In this document: positions 44,742-55,957 of the stretch, piece after piece
Numbering within the stretch: the stretch's first letter is position 1
Layout of the letters: each line of letters starts with the position of its first letter
Origin: Bifidobacterium thermophilum DSM 20210
GTDB taxonomy: Bacteria; Actinomycetota; Actinomycetes; Actinomycetales; Bifidobacteriaceae
DNA: 64,000 nt
Reading direction: 5' to 3'
NCBI GenBank assembly: GCA_000771265.1
Contig: JDUB01000001.1
Coordinates: 186,001-250,000, forward strand
The notes under the pieces: generated by a model
What the model was told of the DNA's origin: nothing
Database searches by the model: none
The model's input: only the letters and a program-made list of their open reading frames with translations
Made by a program: the position numbers and the translations under genes

Positions 44742-45755
44742 ATGAACCGGAACCTGACTGTCTCCATGCAGGATGTTGCAAGGGAAGCCGGCGTTTCGCC
44801 CCAAACGGTCTCCCGCGTCACCAACGGGAGCAAAAGTGTGCGCGACGAAACCCGAGTGCGCGTCGAGGAAGCGATGGACAAGCTCGGCTATCGCCCTAAC
44901 TATGCCGCACGCGCGCTCAAATACGGCCGGTTCAACGATATCGGCGTCGTGGTGTTCAGCCTGTATGATTACGGCGATTCCCGCATTCTTGACGGCATCG
45001 TCGCGGCTGCGGTGGATGAGGGGTACGCGGTCACCGTACGCACGATGGGCGTCGGCAAGGAACGTTCACTGCAGGCTGCGGTCGAGCGCATGGCACAGCT
45101 GCCGGTTGACGGCATCATCGTCGTGCTGCAGCAAGATGTCCCTGATTTTGATACCTTCGTTCCGCCGAAAGAGATGCCGGTCGTGCTCGTGTGCGAGGGG
45201 GCATCTACGAACTGCCCCACTGTGGACGCCGACCAGTACGGGTGCTCCACGAGCATTGTCGATTATCTGTTGGAACAAGGGCACAGCACCGTGCATCATA
45301 TCGCCGGGCCGATGCAGTCGCGTGCGGCGCGCAGCAGACTGCAAGGGTGGAGCGACCAACTTGATCGCCATGGCATCGCCGCACCGCAAGCCCTGATTGG
45401 CGACTGGGGGGCGGACAGTGGGTATCGTGCCGGATTCGAGCTGGCCCACGACCCCGAATGTACCGCCGTGTATGCGGCGAACGACCAGATGGCGTATGGT
45501 GCGATCCTGGGTTTGAAGGATGGCGGCCGTCGCGTGCCCGAGGATGTCAGCATCGTCGGTGTGGATGATTCGCTCAGGGGCATTGTGCCCAAACTCGATC
45601 TGACGACCATGCGCATGCGCTTCGACATCATCGGGCATGAGGCGTTCACCATGATCCGCAAGCAGTGCGAAGGTGAGAACGTGCCAGTGAACGTGAAAAC
45701 CGTGATTCCCGGCGAGCTGATTGAACGCGGGTCGGTGGCCCGGTACCCGCGTTGA
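44742..45755 (+). CDS. LacI-family regulator next to the GH42 beta-galactosidase
   Basis: A 337-residue LacI/GalR repressor. The helix-turn-helix is MQDVAREAGVSPQTVSRVTNGSKSVRDETRVRVEEAMDKLGYRPNYAARALKYGR, then the effector domain (IGVVVFSLYDYGDSRILDGIVAAAVDEGY...AVYAANDQMAYGAILGLKDGGRRVPEDVSIVGVDDS). RBS AAGGGGCG precedes the ATG. It is 172 bp upstream of the GH42 gene in the same direction and most likely controls it; galactosides are the expected inducers (inferred). Confidence 0.92.
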   Translation: MNRNLTVSMQDVAREAGVSPQTVSRVTNGSKSVRDETRVRVEEAMDKLGYRPNYAARALKYGRFNDIGVVVFSLYDYGDSRILDGIVAAAVDEGYAVTVRTMGVGKERSLQAAVERMAQLPVDGIIVVLQQDVPDFDTFVPPKEMPVVLVCEGASTNCPTVDADQYGCSTSIVDYLLEQGHSTVHHIAGPMQSRAARSRLQGWSDQLDRHGIAAPQALIGDWGADSGYRAGFELAHDPECTAVYAANDQMAYGAILGLKDGGRRVPEDVSIVGVDDSLRGIVPKLDLTTMRMRFDIIGHEAFTMIRKQCEGENVPVNVKTVIPGELIERGSVARYPR

Positions 45756-45903
45756 GCCTCGCCGGTGGGCCCGACATGCGACGACTGCGGTGACACCTCG
45801 GCGAACGGTGCGGCGGGGCGCATGCGGAAAACACGCGTGCGGCGAGGTATGAAGCGCCGTCAAGGAAAAACACGGCAGTCAATGGTATGGTAAACATCGG
45901 TAA

Positions 45904-48015
<2,112 letters not shown>

Positions 48016-48056
48016 CGGCGGGCGCCAGCGAACACATACGGAAATCAAGGAGCAGC

Positions 48057-49478
48057 ATGACACGACCATCCCGCGGACGGCACCTCATCGCGAAGGCGTT
48101 GTCCGCCGTCATGTCCGTATGCATGCTGCTCACGGTCGCCGCATGCGCGGTGCAGGACACGCGCACCGTCATCACCGTATGGTCATGGGAGCCGAGCATG
48201 GGCAAGCTCGCCCAGTCCTTCGAGGCCGCGAACCCTGACGTCCATGTCATCGTGAAGAACACGAGCGGCTACGAGAACCTCAATACGGCGATTCAGGACG
48301 GGTATGGGCTGCCGGATGTCGCGCAGATTGAATATTTTGCGCTGCCACAGTATGCGGTCAGTGGCCAATTGCGTGATTTGACCGACCGCGCGCAAGGCTA
48401 CGCGAACTTCTACACGACCGGCACATGGTCCTCGGTGCAGCTTGGCCGCCGTATCTATGGCCTGCCCATGGATTCGGGCCCGATGGCGTTCTTCTACAAC
48501 GATAGTGTGTTCAGGCAGGCCGGGGTTGACCCGACAACCATCCACACGTGGAAGGATTATTACCGGGCGGCCAAGAAACTCAAGAAAATCGGGGTGTATA
48601 TCGCCGCGGACGCCGGGGATGCAAGCTTCTTCAACGCGATGATCTGGCTCGCCGGCGGCAGACCGTACCGGACCTCCTCCGACGGCAAAACCGTCACGGT
48701 GAACCTCAAAGGTGACACGGGCACGAAAACCTTCCTCGAATACTGGCAGAAAATGATGGATGAAGGGCTGATCAACACCCGGCTGACCACATGGTCGACA
48801 GGGTGGAAGAACGCACTGGGCAGCGGGACCGTCGCCTCGGTACTGTCGGGTGCGTGGATGCCCTCCATGCTGTTGTCCGATGTGCCCGGAGCTGCAGGAC
48901 AATGGCGGGTCGGCACTATCCCGACCGTTCACGGTAGCACAGCCAACGCTGAAATCGGCGGGTCCGCGTTGACGATGCTCAACACGACGCGCAAACCCGA
49001 AGCCGCATACCGCTTCATCGAATATGTGTGCCATGATGCCGAAGGTATTGCCACGCGCGTTGACGGAGGGGCTTTCCCCGCAGATACTTCCACATTGGAA
49101 TCCAAGACTTTCCTTGAAAAGACGACCATCCGCGACTCGCGCGGCATCCAGATCCCGTATTTCGGCGGCCAACAGTTCAATAAGGTGCTCGCGCAGGCGG
49201 CGCAGAACGTGTCCTCCGGATACCAGTATCTGCCGTTCGAAGTGTATGCGCGCAGCGATTTCCGCGCGACCATGGGCAAGGCCTACAAGTGGGAGTCCGC
49301 CAACCAGCGGCGGATCGTTGCCAAAAAGCGTTTCGAGGCGGGCATGACCGACGACGACGGCAATCCCGTGACTGTGCCGAATGATCCGGGGCCGAAGGTT
49401 TCGCTCGCAGGAGCGCTCGCCAGTTGGCAGAACGACATTCAGGAGTACGGGGTCAATCAGGGCTTCACCATCCAGTGA
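48057..49478 (+). CDS. Orphan sugar ABC transporter substrate-binding lipoprotein
   Basis: A 473-residue family-1 (CUT1) binding protein. The signal peptide (SAVMSVCMLLTVAACAV) has lipobox VAAC. The mature part shows the family sequence (VITVWSWEPSMGKLAQSFEAANPDVHVIVKNTSGYENLNTAIQDGYGLPDVAQIEYFALPQYAVSGQLRDLTD...SGAWMPSMLLSD). RBS AAGGAG fixes the start at 48057. It follows GH42 by 41 bp, so it should bind a GH42 substrate. No permease genes follow: the next gene is coaBC on the same strand, so it must use permeases encoded elsewhere or be a remnant system. Confidence 0.92.
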   Translation: MTRPSRGRHLIAKALSAVMSVCMLLTVAACAVQDTRTVITVWSWEPSMGKLAQSFEAANPDVHVIVKNTSGYENLNTAIQDGYGLPDVAQIEYFALPQYAVSGQLRDLTDRAQGYANFYTTGTWSSVQLGRRIYGLPMDSGPMAFFYNDSVFRQAGVDPTTIHTWKDYYRAAKKLKKIGVYIAADAGDASFFNAMIWLAGGRPYRTSSDGKTVTVNLKGDTGTKTFLEYWQKMMDEGLINTRLTTWSTGWKNALGSGTVASVLSGAWMPSMLLSDVPGAAGQWRVGTIPTVHGSTANAEIGGSALTMLNTTRKPEAAYRFIEYVCHDAEGIATRVDGGAFPADTSTLESKTFLEKTTIRDSRGIQIPYFGGQQFNKVLAQAAQNVSSGYQYLPFEVYARSDFRATMGKAYKWESANQRRIVAKKRFEAGMTDDDGNPVTVPNDPGPKVSLAGALASWQNDIQEYGVNQGFTIQ

Positions 49479-49608
49479 TGCAGGTGATGTAGAAACCTGT
49501 ATTCGCTGCGGCACGTCGGTTGCGCAGCCTATACTGGCGGCAGCGCTGACGGCGACCGCCGCAGCGACAGTACAGACCGCCGCAACAGCGCGGCGTTTGG
49601 GAGGTCGT

Positions 49609-50940
49609 ATGGCTTCAACCCATATCATGCTCGGTGTCACCGGCAGCATCGCGGCGTTCAAAGCATGCCAACTGGTCAGTGATTGGGGCAAACGCGGGTA
49701 TGAGACGCGGGTCGCCATGACCGCGGCCGCGCAACGGTTCGTCACCCCGCTTTCGTTCGCGTCCCTCGCTCACACGCCGGTACGCACGGCAATGTTCCCC
49801 GATACCGCGGATTCCCAGGATGCATTGGATGCGCAGCGGCTTGGCATCAGCCATATCGATGACGCGAAATGGGCGGACGTGCTGGTGATCGCGCCCGCGA
49901 CCGCCGATATCATCGCCAAAATCGCACACGGCATCGCCGACGATTATCTCACTTCGATGGTGTTGGCATATGAGGGTCCCAAAATCCTGTGCCCGGCGAT
50001 GAACACGCGCATGTACAACAATCCCGTCACCCAGCGCAATATCGCCGCATGCCGCGAATTCGGGTGGACGATCGTCGAACCGGCAACCGGGCGGCTCGCC
50101 TGCCAGGACACCGGCAAAGGCAAGCTTGCCGATTTGGAGGACATCGAGGATGCCGTTGAACAGGCCGCCGAGAGTGCGGCCGCCAGCAGATGCGGCACGA
50201 AGACGGAGACCGACCAGCCTGCGAACGACGAATTGGCCGGATTACACGTGCTGGTCACTGCCGGCCCCACCCAGGAGCCGCTCGACCCGGTACGGTACCT
50301 GACCAACCATTCGACTGGGAAAATGGGGTATGCACTCGCCCAGGAGGCGCAGGCCATGGGAGCTGAGGTCACGCTCGTATCCGGGCCGGTCGCGCTTGAC
50401 GAGCCGGACGGCGTGCACACTGTCCATGTACAGACCGCGCAGGAGATGTTTGACGCGGTACATGGCCACTTCGCGCAGGCGGATATCGCAATCATGGCCG
50501 CCGCGGTCGGCGATTTCCGCCCGGAGCATCGCAGCGAGCAGAAAATCAAGAAAGCCGGGGGAGTTATGCCGCCGATCACGCTGGTACAGAACCCGGACAT
50601 CCTCGCTTGGGCGGGCGAGCACAAACGCCTGGACGGCTCGCAGCTCGTCTGCGGGTTCGCGATGGAGACGCAGGACCTGCTCGCCAACGCGCAATCCAAG
50701 CTGGAACGCAAGCATTGCGACATGCTCGTCGCCAACGACCTCAACGAACCGGGGGCCGGTTTCGCGCACGATACGAACCGGGTGGTGATCCTCACACCGG
50801 ATACTGACAAGAATGCCACCGCGGGCGAGGACGGGTCGACAATCCACGCAGAACCGCAGCCACTGATGGATAAGCGCGACCTTGCGGCTGTCATTCTTGG
50901 CAGGCTTGCCCGGATGCGGCAGGAACGTCTGGCGGATTAG
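49609..50940 (+). CDS. coaBC: Bifunctional phosphopantothenoylcysteine decarboxylase / phosphopantothenate--cysteine ligase
   Basis: A 443-residue fused CoA-pathway enzyme. The N-terminal flavoprotein domain (HIMLGVTGSIAAFKACQLVSDW, LVIAPATADIIAKIAHGIADDYLTSMVLA, CPAMNTRMYNNPVTQRN) is the decarboxylase. The C-terminal half (LAGLHVLVTAGPTQEPLDPVRYLTNHSTGKMGYALAQEAQAMGAEVTLVSGPV...CGFAMETQDLLANAQSKLERKHCDMLVAND) is the ligase. RBS GGGAGG fixes the ATG at 49609; the longer frame upstream is non-coding. It neighbours coaX, the pantothenate kinase of the same pathway. Confidence 0.95.
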   Translation: MASTHIMLGVTGSIAAFKACQLVSDWGKRGYETRVAMTAAAQRFVTPLSFASLAHTPVRTAMFPDTADSQDALDAQRLGISHIDDAKWADVLVIAPATADIIAKIAHGIADDYLTSMVLAYEGPKILCPAMNTRMYNNPVTQRNIAACREFGWTIVEPATGRLACQDTGKGKLADLEDIEDAVEQAAESAAASRCGTKTETDQPANDELAGLHVLVTAGPTQEPLDPVRYLTNHSTGKMGYALAQEAQAMGAEVTLVSGPVALDEPDGVHTVHVQTAQEMFDAVHGHFAQADIAIMAAAVGDFRPEHRSEQKIKKAGGVMPPITLVQNPDILAWAGEHKRLDGSQLVCGFAMETQDLLANAQSKLERKHCDMLVANDLNEPGAGFAHDTNRVVILTPDTDKNATAGEDGSTIHAEPQPLMDKRDLAAVILGRLARMRQERLAD

Positions 50941-51017
50941 AGCGAATCGGCACCCGGAGGTTTGTAAAGAATCCGGATCATGAGGGCAATTACGAAAACG
51001 CGGATGAAAGGACGCCC

Positions 51018-51794
51018 ATGCTGCTGGCAGTAGACATCGGCAATACGAATATCGTGCTCGGCTTCCTCGATGGGGACCACAAGGAGCAGATGAGGGGCAC
51101 CTACCGGATCACCACGAAAGCCAACCACACGTCGGACGAATACGGGCTCATGATCACCGAATTCCTCGCGATGAGTGGGTATAGCCCGAGCGATGTGCAG
51201 GACGTGATTATCGTGTCTGTCGTGCCGAAAGTCATGCATTCCTTCCGTGCGAGCATCGTGAAATTCCTCGGCATCGACCCGATGATTGTCGGTCCGGGTA
51301 TCAAAACGGGCATCAACGTGGTCATGGACAATCCCAAAACCATGGGCGCCGATTGCCTCGCCGACTGCGTGGGCGCGTATTTCACCTACGGCGGGCCGGC
51401 GCTTGTCGCGGATTTCGGGACGGCCACGACCTTCAACTACGTGGATAGTAAGGGCAGCATCCGCAGCGGGCTGATCACCACCGGCATCCGCACCGCGGCG
51501 GCGGCCCTGTGGAACGAAACCGCCCAGTTGCCGGAAGTTGAGATTACACGGCCCAAGTCGATTCTCGCGAAGAACACGAAGGACGCGATGCAGGCGGGGC
51601 TCTACTACAACTTCCTCGGTGGCATCGAACGCACCATCCGACAGTTCCAGCAGGAGATCGACGGGGAATTCCGCGTCATCGCCACCGGCGGGCTTGGACG
51701 CATGTTCAAGGACGATACCGACCTGATCGACGTATATGACCCCGATTTGATTTTCAAAGGATTGGCATCGATTTACGCGCGCAACACCCGCTGA
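51018..51794 (+). CDS. coaX: Type III pantothenate kinase
   Basis: A 258-residue enzyme phosphorylating pantothenate, the first step of CoA synthesis. The ASKHA-fold signatures are MLLAVDIGNTNIVLGFLDGD (phosphate loop), MGADCLADCVGAYF, ALVADFGTATTFNYVDSKG and VIATGGLGRMF. A canonical GGAIxPG loop is replaced by SGLITTGIRTAAAALWNETAQLPEVEI. GAAAGGACG is the RBS. It is co-oriented with coaBC, 77 bp downstream. Confidence 0.93.
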   Translation: MLLAVDIGNTNIVLGFLDGDHKEQMRGTYRITTKANHTSDEYGLMITEFLAMSGYSPSDVQDVIIVSVVPKVMHSFRASIVKFLGIDPMIVGPGIKTGINVVMDNPKTMGADCLADCVGAYFTYGGPALVADFGTATTFNYVDSKGSIRSGLITTGIRTAAAALWNETAQLPEVEITRPKSILAKNTKDAMQAGLYYNFLGGIERTIRQFQQEIDGEFRVIATGGLGRMFKDDTDLIDVYDPDLIFKGLASIYARNTR

Positions 51795-51970
51795 ATTCGC
51801 CGGTTTGGCTTTGATGCGCACACGGGCAGAGGGCCGGAGCGCAATCGGGGCCGGACGGGCGGCACCAGACAATCCGCCTGCACGCGTATCATGATGTGAG
51901 GTGGTCGACCCGCATGGGCGGCCAACCGACTCAACATAAGCAGGCTCAACGGCCGAACAGAGGAGCAACC

Positions 51971-53674
51971 ATGGCCAAGTCCAATGGTGCGTACGGTACA
52001 TCCGACGCAACCGAACCAGACACCACAACCCAGCCGCCGCATGCGACGGAAGACACCCGCGCCAATACTGGCGCGAACGCTGATACCAACGCGAGCACCG
52101 ACGCCAGTCTGAATGCGCACGCGAAGCAACGCAAGAAGAGGCATGACGGGCATCGCCCAATCATCTGGGTGGTTGCCGCCTTGGTGATTGTCGCGCTCGT
52201 CGCATGCATCGCCATCGTGAACTCACACTCGCGCAAGACGGCCACCCCAACCCAATCAGACAGCATCGCCATCGGCATCAAACTCGCGCCCGTGAGCCTC
52301 GACATCCGCAACCAGTCCGGTTCCGCGCTCGAACAGCTGCTCATCGGCAACGTGTACGAGGCGCTCGTCTCACGCAACTCCAACAACGAGGTCGAACCCG
52401 GTCTCGCGAAAAGCTGGACCATCAGCAACGACGGGCTGACCTACACCTTCAAGCTCAACGAGCATATGAACTTCTCCAACGGCGACACGCTTGACGCCAC
52501 CGATGTCGCATGGTCCATCAACCAGCTCAAATCCAAGCACTACTACAACAGCGACCAGGTCGAGAACCTCAAGCAAGCCAACGCCCCGGACGCGACCACC
52601 GTGAAACTCACGCTAAGCCAACCCGATGCGAATATGCTGTGGTACCTTTCCGGCCGGCCCGGCTTGGTCTTCGACAAGGACGCGCACTACGACGCGAAAA
52701 CCACGGCGGTCGGTTCCGGGCCGTATCTGGTTAAGTCTTTCGATTCCAGCAGCAAGCTCGTTCTGCAGGCGAACCCGAAATATTGGGGCAGCGCGCACAA
52801 GGCCCGCACGAACACAGTCACCGTGCGCTTCCTGCCGGACGACAACGCGGCGCTCAACGCGCTGACCAGCGGGGACGTGCAGGTGCTGTCCCCGGTCAAC
52901 GCGAATATGACCGGCAAGCTCAAAAGCAGTGGGAAATACACCGTCAAGGCGAACGACGGCAGCGACAAATTCGTGCTCGCGTTCAACTGCACGGGTGCGA
53001 AAACCTCCGACAAACGCATACGGCAGGCGATCCGCTATGCGATTAACCACAAGGAGATCATCGCCTCGCGCGGGGGAGTGGATGCGGCGCTCGGTGGGCC
53101 AATCCCGTCCGTTGACCCCGGCTACGAGGACTTGACCGGCCTGTATCCGTACGATCCCGCCAAAGCCAAGAGCCTCATGCAACAGGCGGGGTATTCCACC
53201 AGTCACCCGCTCAAGCTGACGCTCACCTACGCGACAAGTATCTACGGTTCCGAGCTTGGTGAGCAGCTGCGCAGCCAATTGAGCCGCATCGGCATCGATT
53301 TGAGCATCAACAGCGTGGAATTCTCCACATGGCTTCAGGACGTGCACACCAACGGCGATTACGACCTCTCGCTCGTCGACCATGCGGAAAGCCACGACTT
53401 CTACAAGTGGACGCAGCCCGACTACTACTACCATTACGACAATCCGCAGGTGCAGGCGCTGTACGCCAAGGCGCTCGCTGCAACGGACGACGAGGACAGC
53501 GCAAGCTATCTCAAGCAGGCGGCGAGGATTGTCAGCGAGGATGCACCCGCCGACTGGCTGTTCGCCTACCGGGTGAGCGTCGCACAGGCCAAAGGGGTCA
53601 CTGGGTTCCCTTCCCGGCTGACCCAGAGTGTGCTGCCGTTGTGGAAGGTCACGTATACGCCGGCACAGGCGTAG
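51971..53674 (+). CDS. Peptide ABC transporter substrate-binding protein (family 5)
   Basis: A 567-residue OppA/DppA-like binding protein. A polar N-terminus of about 55 residues precedes one hydrophobic helix (IIWVVAALVIVALVACIAIVNS), so it is either an uncleaved anchor or a lipoprotein at LVAC. The family-5 domain follows (GNVYEALVSRNSNNEVEPGLAKSWTISNDGLTYTFKLNEHMNFSNGDTLDATDVAWSINQLK). RBS AGAGGAG fixes the ATG at 51971. It is the first gene of a five-gene transporter. The substrate is probably peptides or a related compound. Confidence 0.93.
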   Translation: MAKSNGAYGTSDATEPDTTTQPPHATEDTRANTGANADTNASTDASLNAHAKQRKKRHDGHRPIIWVVAALVIVALVACIAIVNSHSRKTATPTQSDSIAIGIKLAPVSLDIRNQSGSALEQLLIGNVYEALVSRNSNNEVEPGLAKSWTISNDGLTYTFKLNEHMNFSNGDTLDATDVAWSINQLKSKHYYNSDQVENLKQANAPDATTVKLTLSQPDANMLWYLSGRPGLVFDKDAHYDAKTTAVGSGPYLVKSFDSSSKLVLQANPKYWGSAHKARTNTVTVRFLPDDNAALNALTSGDVQVLSPVNANMTGKLKSSGKYTVKANDGSDKFVLAFNCTGAKTSDKRIRQAIRYAINHKEIIASRGGVDAALGGPIPSVDPGYEDLTGLYPYDPAKAKSLMQQAGYSTSHPLKLTLTYATSIYGSELGEQLRSQLSRIGIDLSINSVEFSTWLQDVHTNGDYDLSLVDHAESHDFYKWTQPDYYYHYDNPQVQALYAKALAATDDEDSASYLKQAARIVSEDAPADWLFAYRVSVAQAKGVTGFPSRLTQSVLPLWKVTYTPAQA

Positions 53675-53831
53675 AGCGTAGCGGCGCAACGGCTGCGATA
53701 CGGTTTGGCAGCAGACTGCTGACTGGCGGCACGCGGCGATACGCGGCACGATATACGGCAAGACAACGCGGCAACATCTGGCAGGACGCGGTGATACGCG
53801 GCAAGAGTTATAGGCAAGGAGCATCAAGGCA

Positions 53832-54800
53832 ATGAGATATCTGATTCGTCGGCTGGTGCTGTTCGTAGCCGCCCTGCTCGGCCTGTCGTTGCTGGTGTTT
53901 GTCACGTTGCGGATTTTGCCGGGTGACGTGGCGTCCGTCATGGCGGGCACGAACGCCACGCCTGCGCGCGTGGCCGCGTTGCGCTCGCAGATGGGGCTGG
54001 ACCGTTCGTACCCGCAGCAATATGCGGATTGGCTGTCGGGCCTGATGCACGGGAATATGGGGGTGTCTGCGATCAGCGGACGCTCGGTCTCCTCACAGGT
54101 CGGGTCACATGCGGCCATCACCATGCCACTGATTGTATTGAGCCTGATCGTCGCCCTTGGCGTGGGCGTTCCACTTGGCTGCCAGGCGGTGCTTGCCGCG
54201 AATTCGCGGGTGCGTGGCGTGTTGCATATCCTCGCCATCGTCGGTGGTGCGGTGCCGGCGTTGTGGGGCGGGCTGCTGCTCATCATGCTGTTCGGCCGCG
54301 GGGTCGGACTTGTCGGCATCCTGCCGTCGCAGGGATTCCCCGATGCCGGCTGGCGCAACCCGGTAGCGGCTCTCGCATCGTTGATTCTGCCCGCCATTGC
54401 GACCGGATTGGTGGCGGGGGGCGCAATCATGCGTTATACCCGCGCCTGTCTGATCTCGATGGAGGACAGCGACGCCGTGGCGATGGCCATGGCGTGTGGG
54501 ATGTCGCGTCGACAGGCGATGCTCGGCGTGGGATTGCGGTTGTCTGCCGCGCAGCTGGTGTCGGTGGCGGGGTTGACTTTCGCACAGATGGTCACCGGCG
54601 TCATGGTTGTTGAAAGTCTGTTCAATCTTCCCGGATTGGGCGCCATGCTGATCGGCGATGTCGGCAATCGTGATCTGGTCGCCGTGCAAAGCGAACTGTT
54701 CCTGCTCGCCGCATTCTTCCTGCTGCTCGGCGTGCTGGTCGATATGCTTCATCATGCGCTTGACCCGCGGTTGGGCGAGCAATCCGAGGAACGGGGGTGA
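53832..54800 (+). CDS. Peptide ABC transporter permease (OppB/DppB-like)
   Basis: A 322-residue permease with six membrane segments. Family segments: RRLVLFVAALLGLSLLVFVTLRILPGDVASVM, DRSYPQQYADWLSGLMHGNMG, MEDSDAVAMAMACGMSRRQAMLGVGLRLSAAQLVSVAGLTFAQMVTGVMVVESLFNLPGLGAMLIGDVGNRDL. RBS AAGGAG lies 11 nt upstream with a second AAGG closer. It forms the pore with the next permease and overlaps its frame region by a possible GTGA start. Confidence 0.93.
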   Translation: MRYLIRRLVLFVAALLGLSLLVFVTLRILPGDVASVMAGTNATPARVAALRSQMGLDRSYPQQYADWLSGLMHGNMGVSAISGRSVSSQVGSHAAITMPLIVLSLIVALGVGVPLGCQAVLAANSRVRGVLHILAIVGGAVPALWGGLLLIMLFGRGVGLVGILPSQGFPDAGWRNPVAALASLILPAIATGLVAGGAIMRYTRACLISMEDSDAVAMAMACGMSRRQAMLGVGLRLSAAQLVSVAGLTFAQMVTGVMVVESLFNLPGLGAMLIGDVGNRDLVAVQSELFLLAAFFLLLGVLVDMLHHALDPRLGEQSEERG

Positions 54801-54808
54801 GGGAAGAT

Positions 54809-55957
54809 ATGGCTTCATCGCGTAATCGTCGTGGGCGCTCGCAGGAAACCGGGCGTCCGACATCGTCGGGGCAATCCGAGGCAATCGTTCCCTCGGCTGA
54901 TACAAGGCTTTCTGAGCTTTCGGGCGATGCAGAGCATCCGGGTGCAACTAGGCTTCCCGCCGATGTCGGGCATCCTGCCAATACCGCGGGTTCGCGGCAT
55001 GTCGGGCCTGTGAGACACCTGTCCCGCGGCGGCTTCTACGGCAGATTGCCGTTGCATGTCAGACAAGGGATTATCCTGCGCGGCATGTGGGGCCGGCCGG
55101 CCGGGCGGTTTGCGCTGATTGTCATGGCGTTGTGGCTGGTCGTGTCCGCGGTGTCGCTTGTGTGGACGCCCTACCCGCTGCTGCATACCGATGGCGACGA
55201 TGCGTGGGCGTCGCCGTCCGCTGCCCACCCGCTCGGTACGGATGGCGTGGGCGCGGATGTGCTCAGCTGGCTGATGGCCGGCTCACGCACGGATTTGGCG
55301 GTTGCCGTGCTGACTGTACTGGTGTCCGCGGCGATTGGACTCGCGCTCACCGCCGCGATGGTATCGACCCGCCGGATGCTCGCCTCGGCAAGCGTAGTGG
55401 TCGTGGACGCGCTGATTGCGATTCCGACGGTGCTGCTCGCCCTGCTGTTTGCCGTTCCCTTCGGCACGTCAATTGCGGTGGTCGTCGCGGCATGCGGTAT
55501 CACGTACGGGCTGAATATGGCGCGAATACTAAGGCCGACGGCGGCTTTGGCAGCCCGGAGTGCATATGTGGAGGCGGCCAGAGCGAGCGGTGTCGGCCCG
55601 TGGCGTGTGTTCGTGCGGCATATCGTGCCCTCGACCTTCCCGGTGCTTGCCGTGCAGCTGTCGATGAGTGCGGGGACTTCGATTCTGGCCGAGGCGGGGT
55701 TGACCTATCTGGGTGTCGGTGTGCCGTCGGGCGTGCCGAGTTGGGGGCATTCGCTGACCACGTCGGTGCGGCTGATCAGCGTGTATCCGCTGACGGTGCT
55801 GTGGCCGGGCTTGGTAGTCACACTCGTGGTGACCGCGCTGTATCTGCTGGGTGATGCGATTCGCGATTGTGCGGACCCGTTGGCCAATCCTGAGCTGCGT
55901 CGGGTGGAGGTCGGACGTTCAGGGCCGGCAGATCGAGGCGAGGAGGCGGAATCGTGA
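54809..55957 (+). CDS. Peptide ABC transporter permease (OppC/DppC-like)
   Basis: A 382-residue permease. A polar N-terminal tail of about 95 residues is longer than usual for the family; then the typical DppC region (LIVMALWLVVSAVSLVWTPYPLLHTDGDDAWASPSAAHPLGTDGVGADVLSWLMAGSRTDLAVA) and the coupling loop (AARSAYVEAARASGVGPWRVFVRHIVPSTFPVLAVQLSMSAGTSILAEAGLTYLGVGVPSGVPSWG). The ATG at 54809 has GAGGGAAG upstream; a GTG at 54797 overlapping the previous stop is an alternative. Confidence 0.92.
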   Translation: MASSRNRRGRSQETGRPTSSGQSEAIVPSADTRLSELSGDAEHPGATRLPADVGHPANTAGSRHVGPVRHLSRGGFYGRLPLHVRQGIILRGMWGRPAGRFALIVMALWLVVSAVSLVWTPYPLLHTDGDDAWASPSAAHPLGTDGVGADVLSWLMAGSRTDLAVAVLTVLVSAAIGLALTAAMVSTRRMLASASVVVVDALIAIPTVLLALLFAVPFGTSIAVVVAACGITYGLNMARILRPTAALAARSAYVEAARASGVGPWRVFVRHIVPSTFPVLAVQLSMSAGTSILAEAGLTYLGVGVPSGVPSWGHSLTTSVRLISVYPLTVLWPGLVVTLVVTALYLLGDAIRDCADPLANPELRRVEVGRSGPADRGEEAES

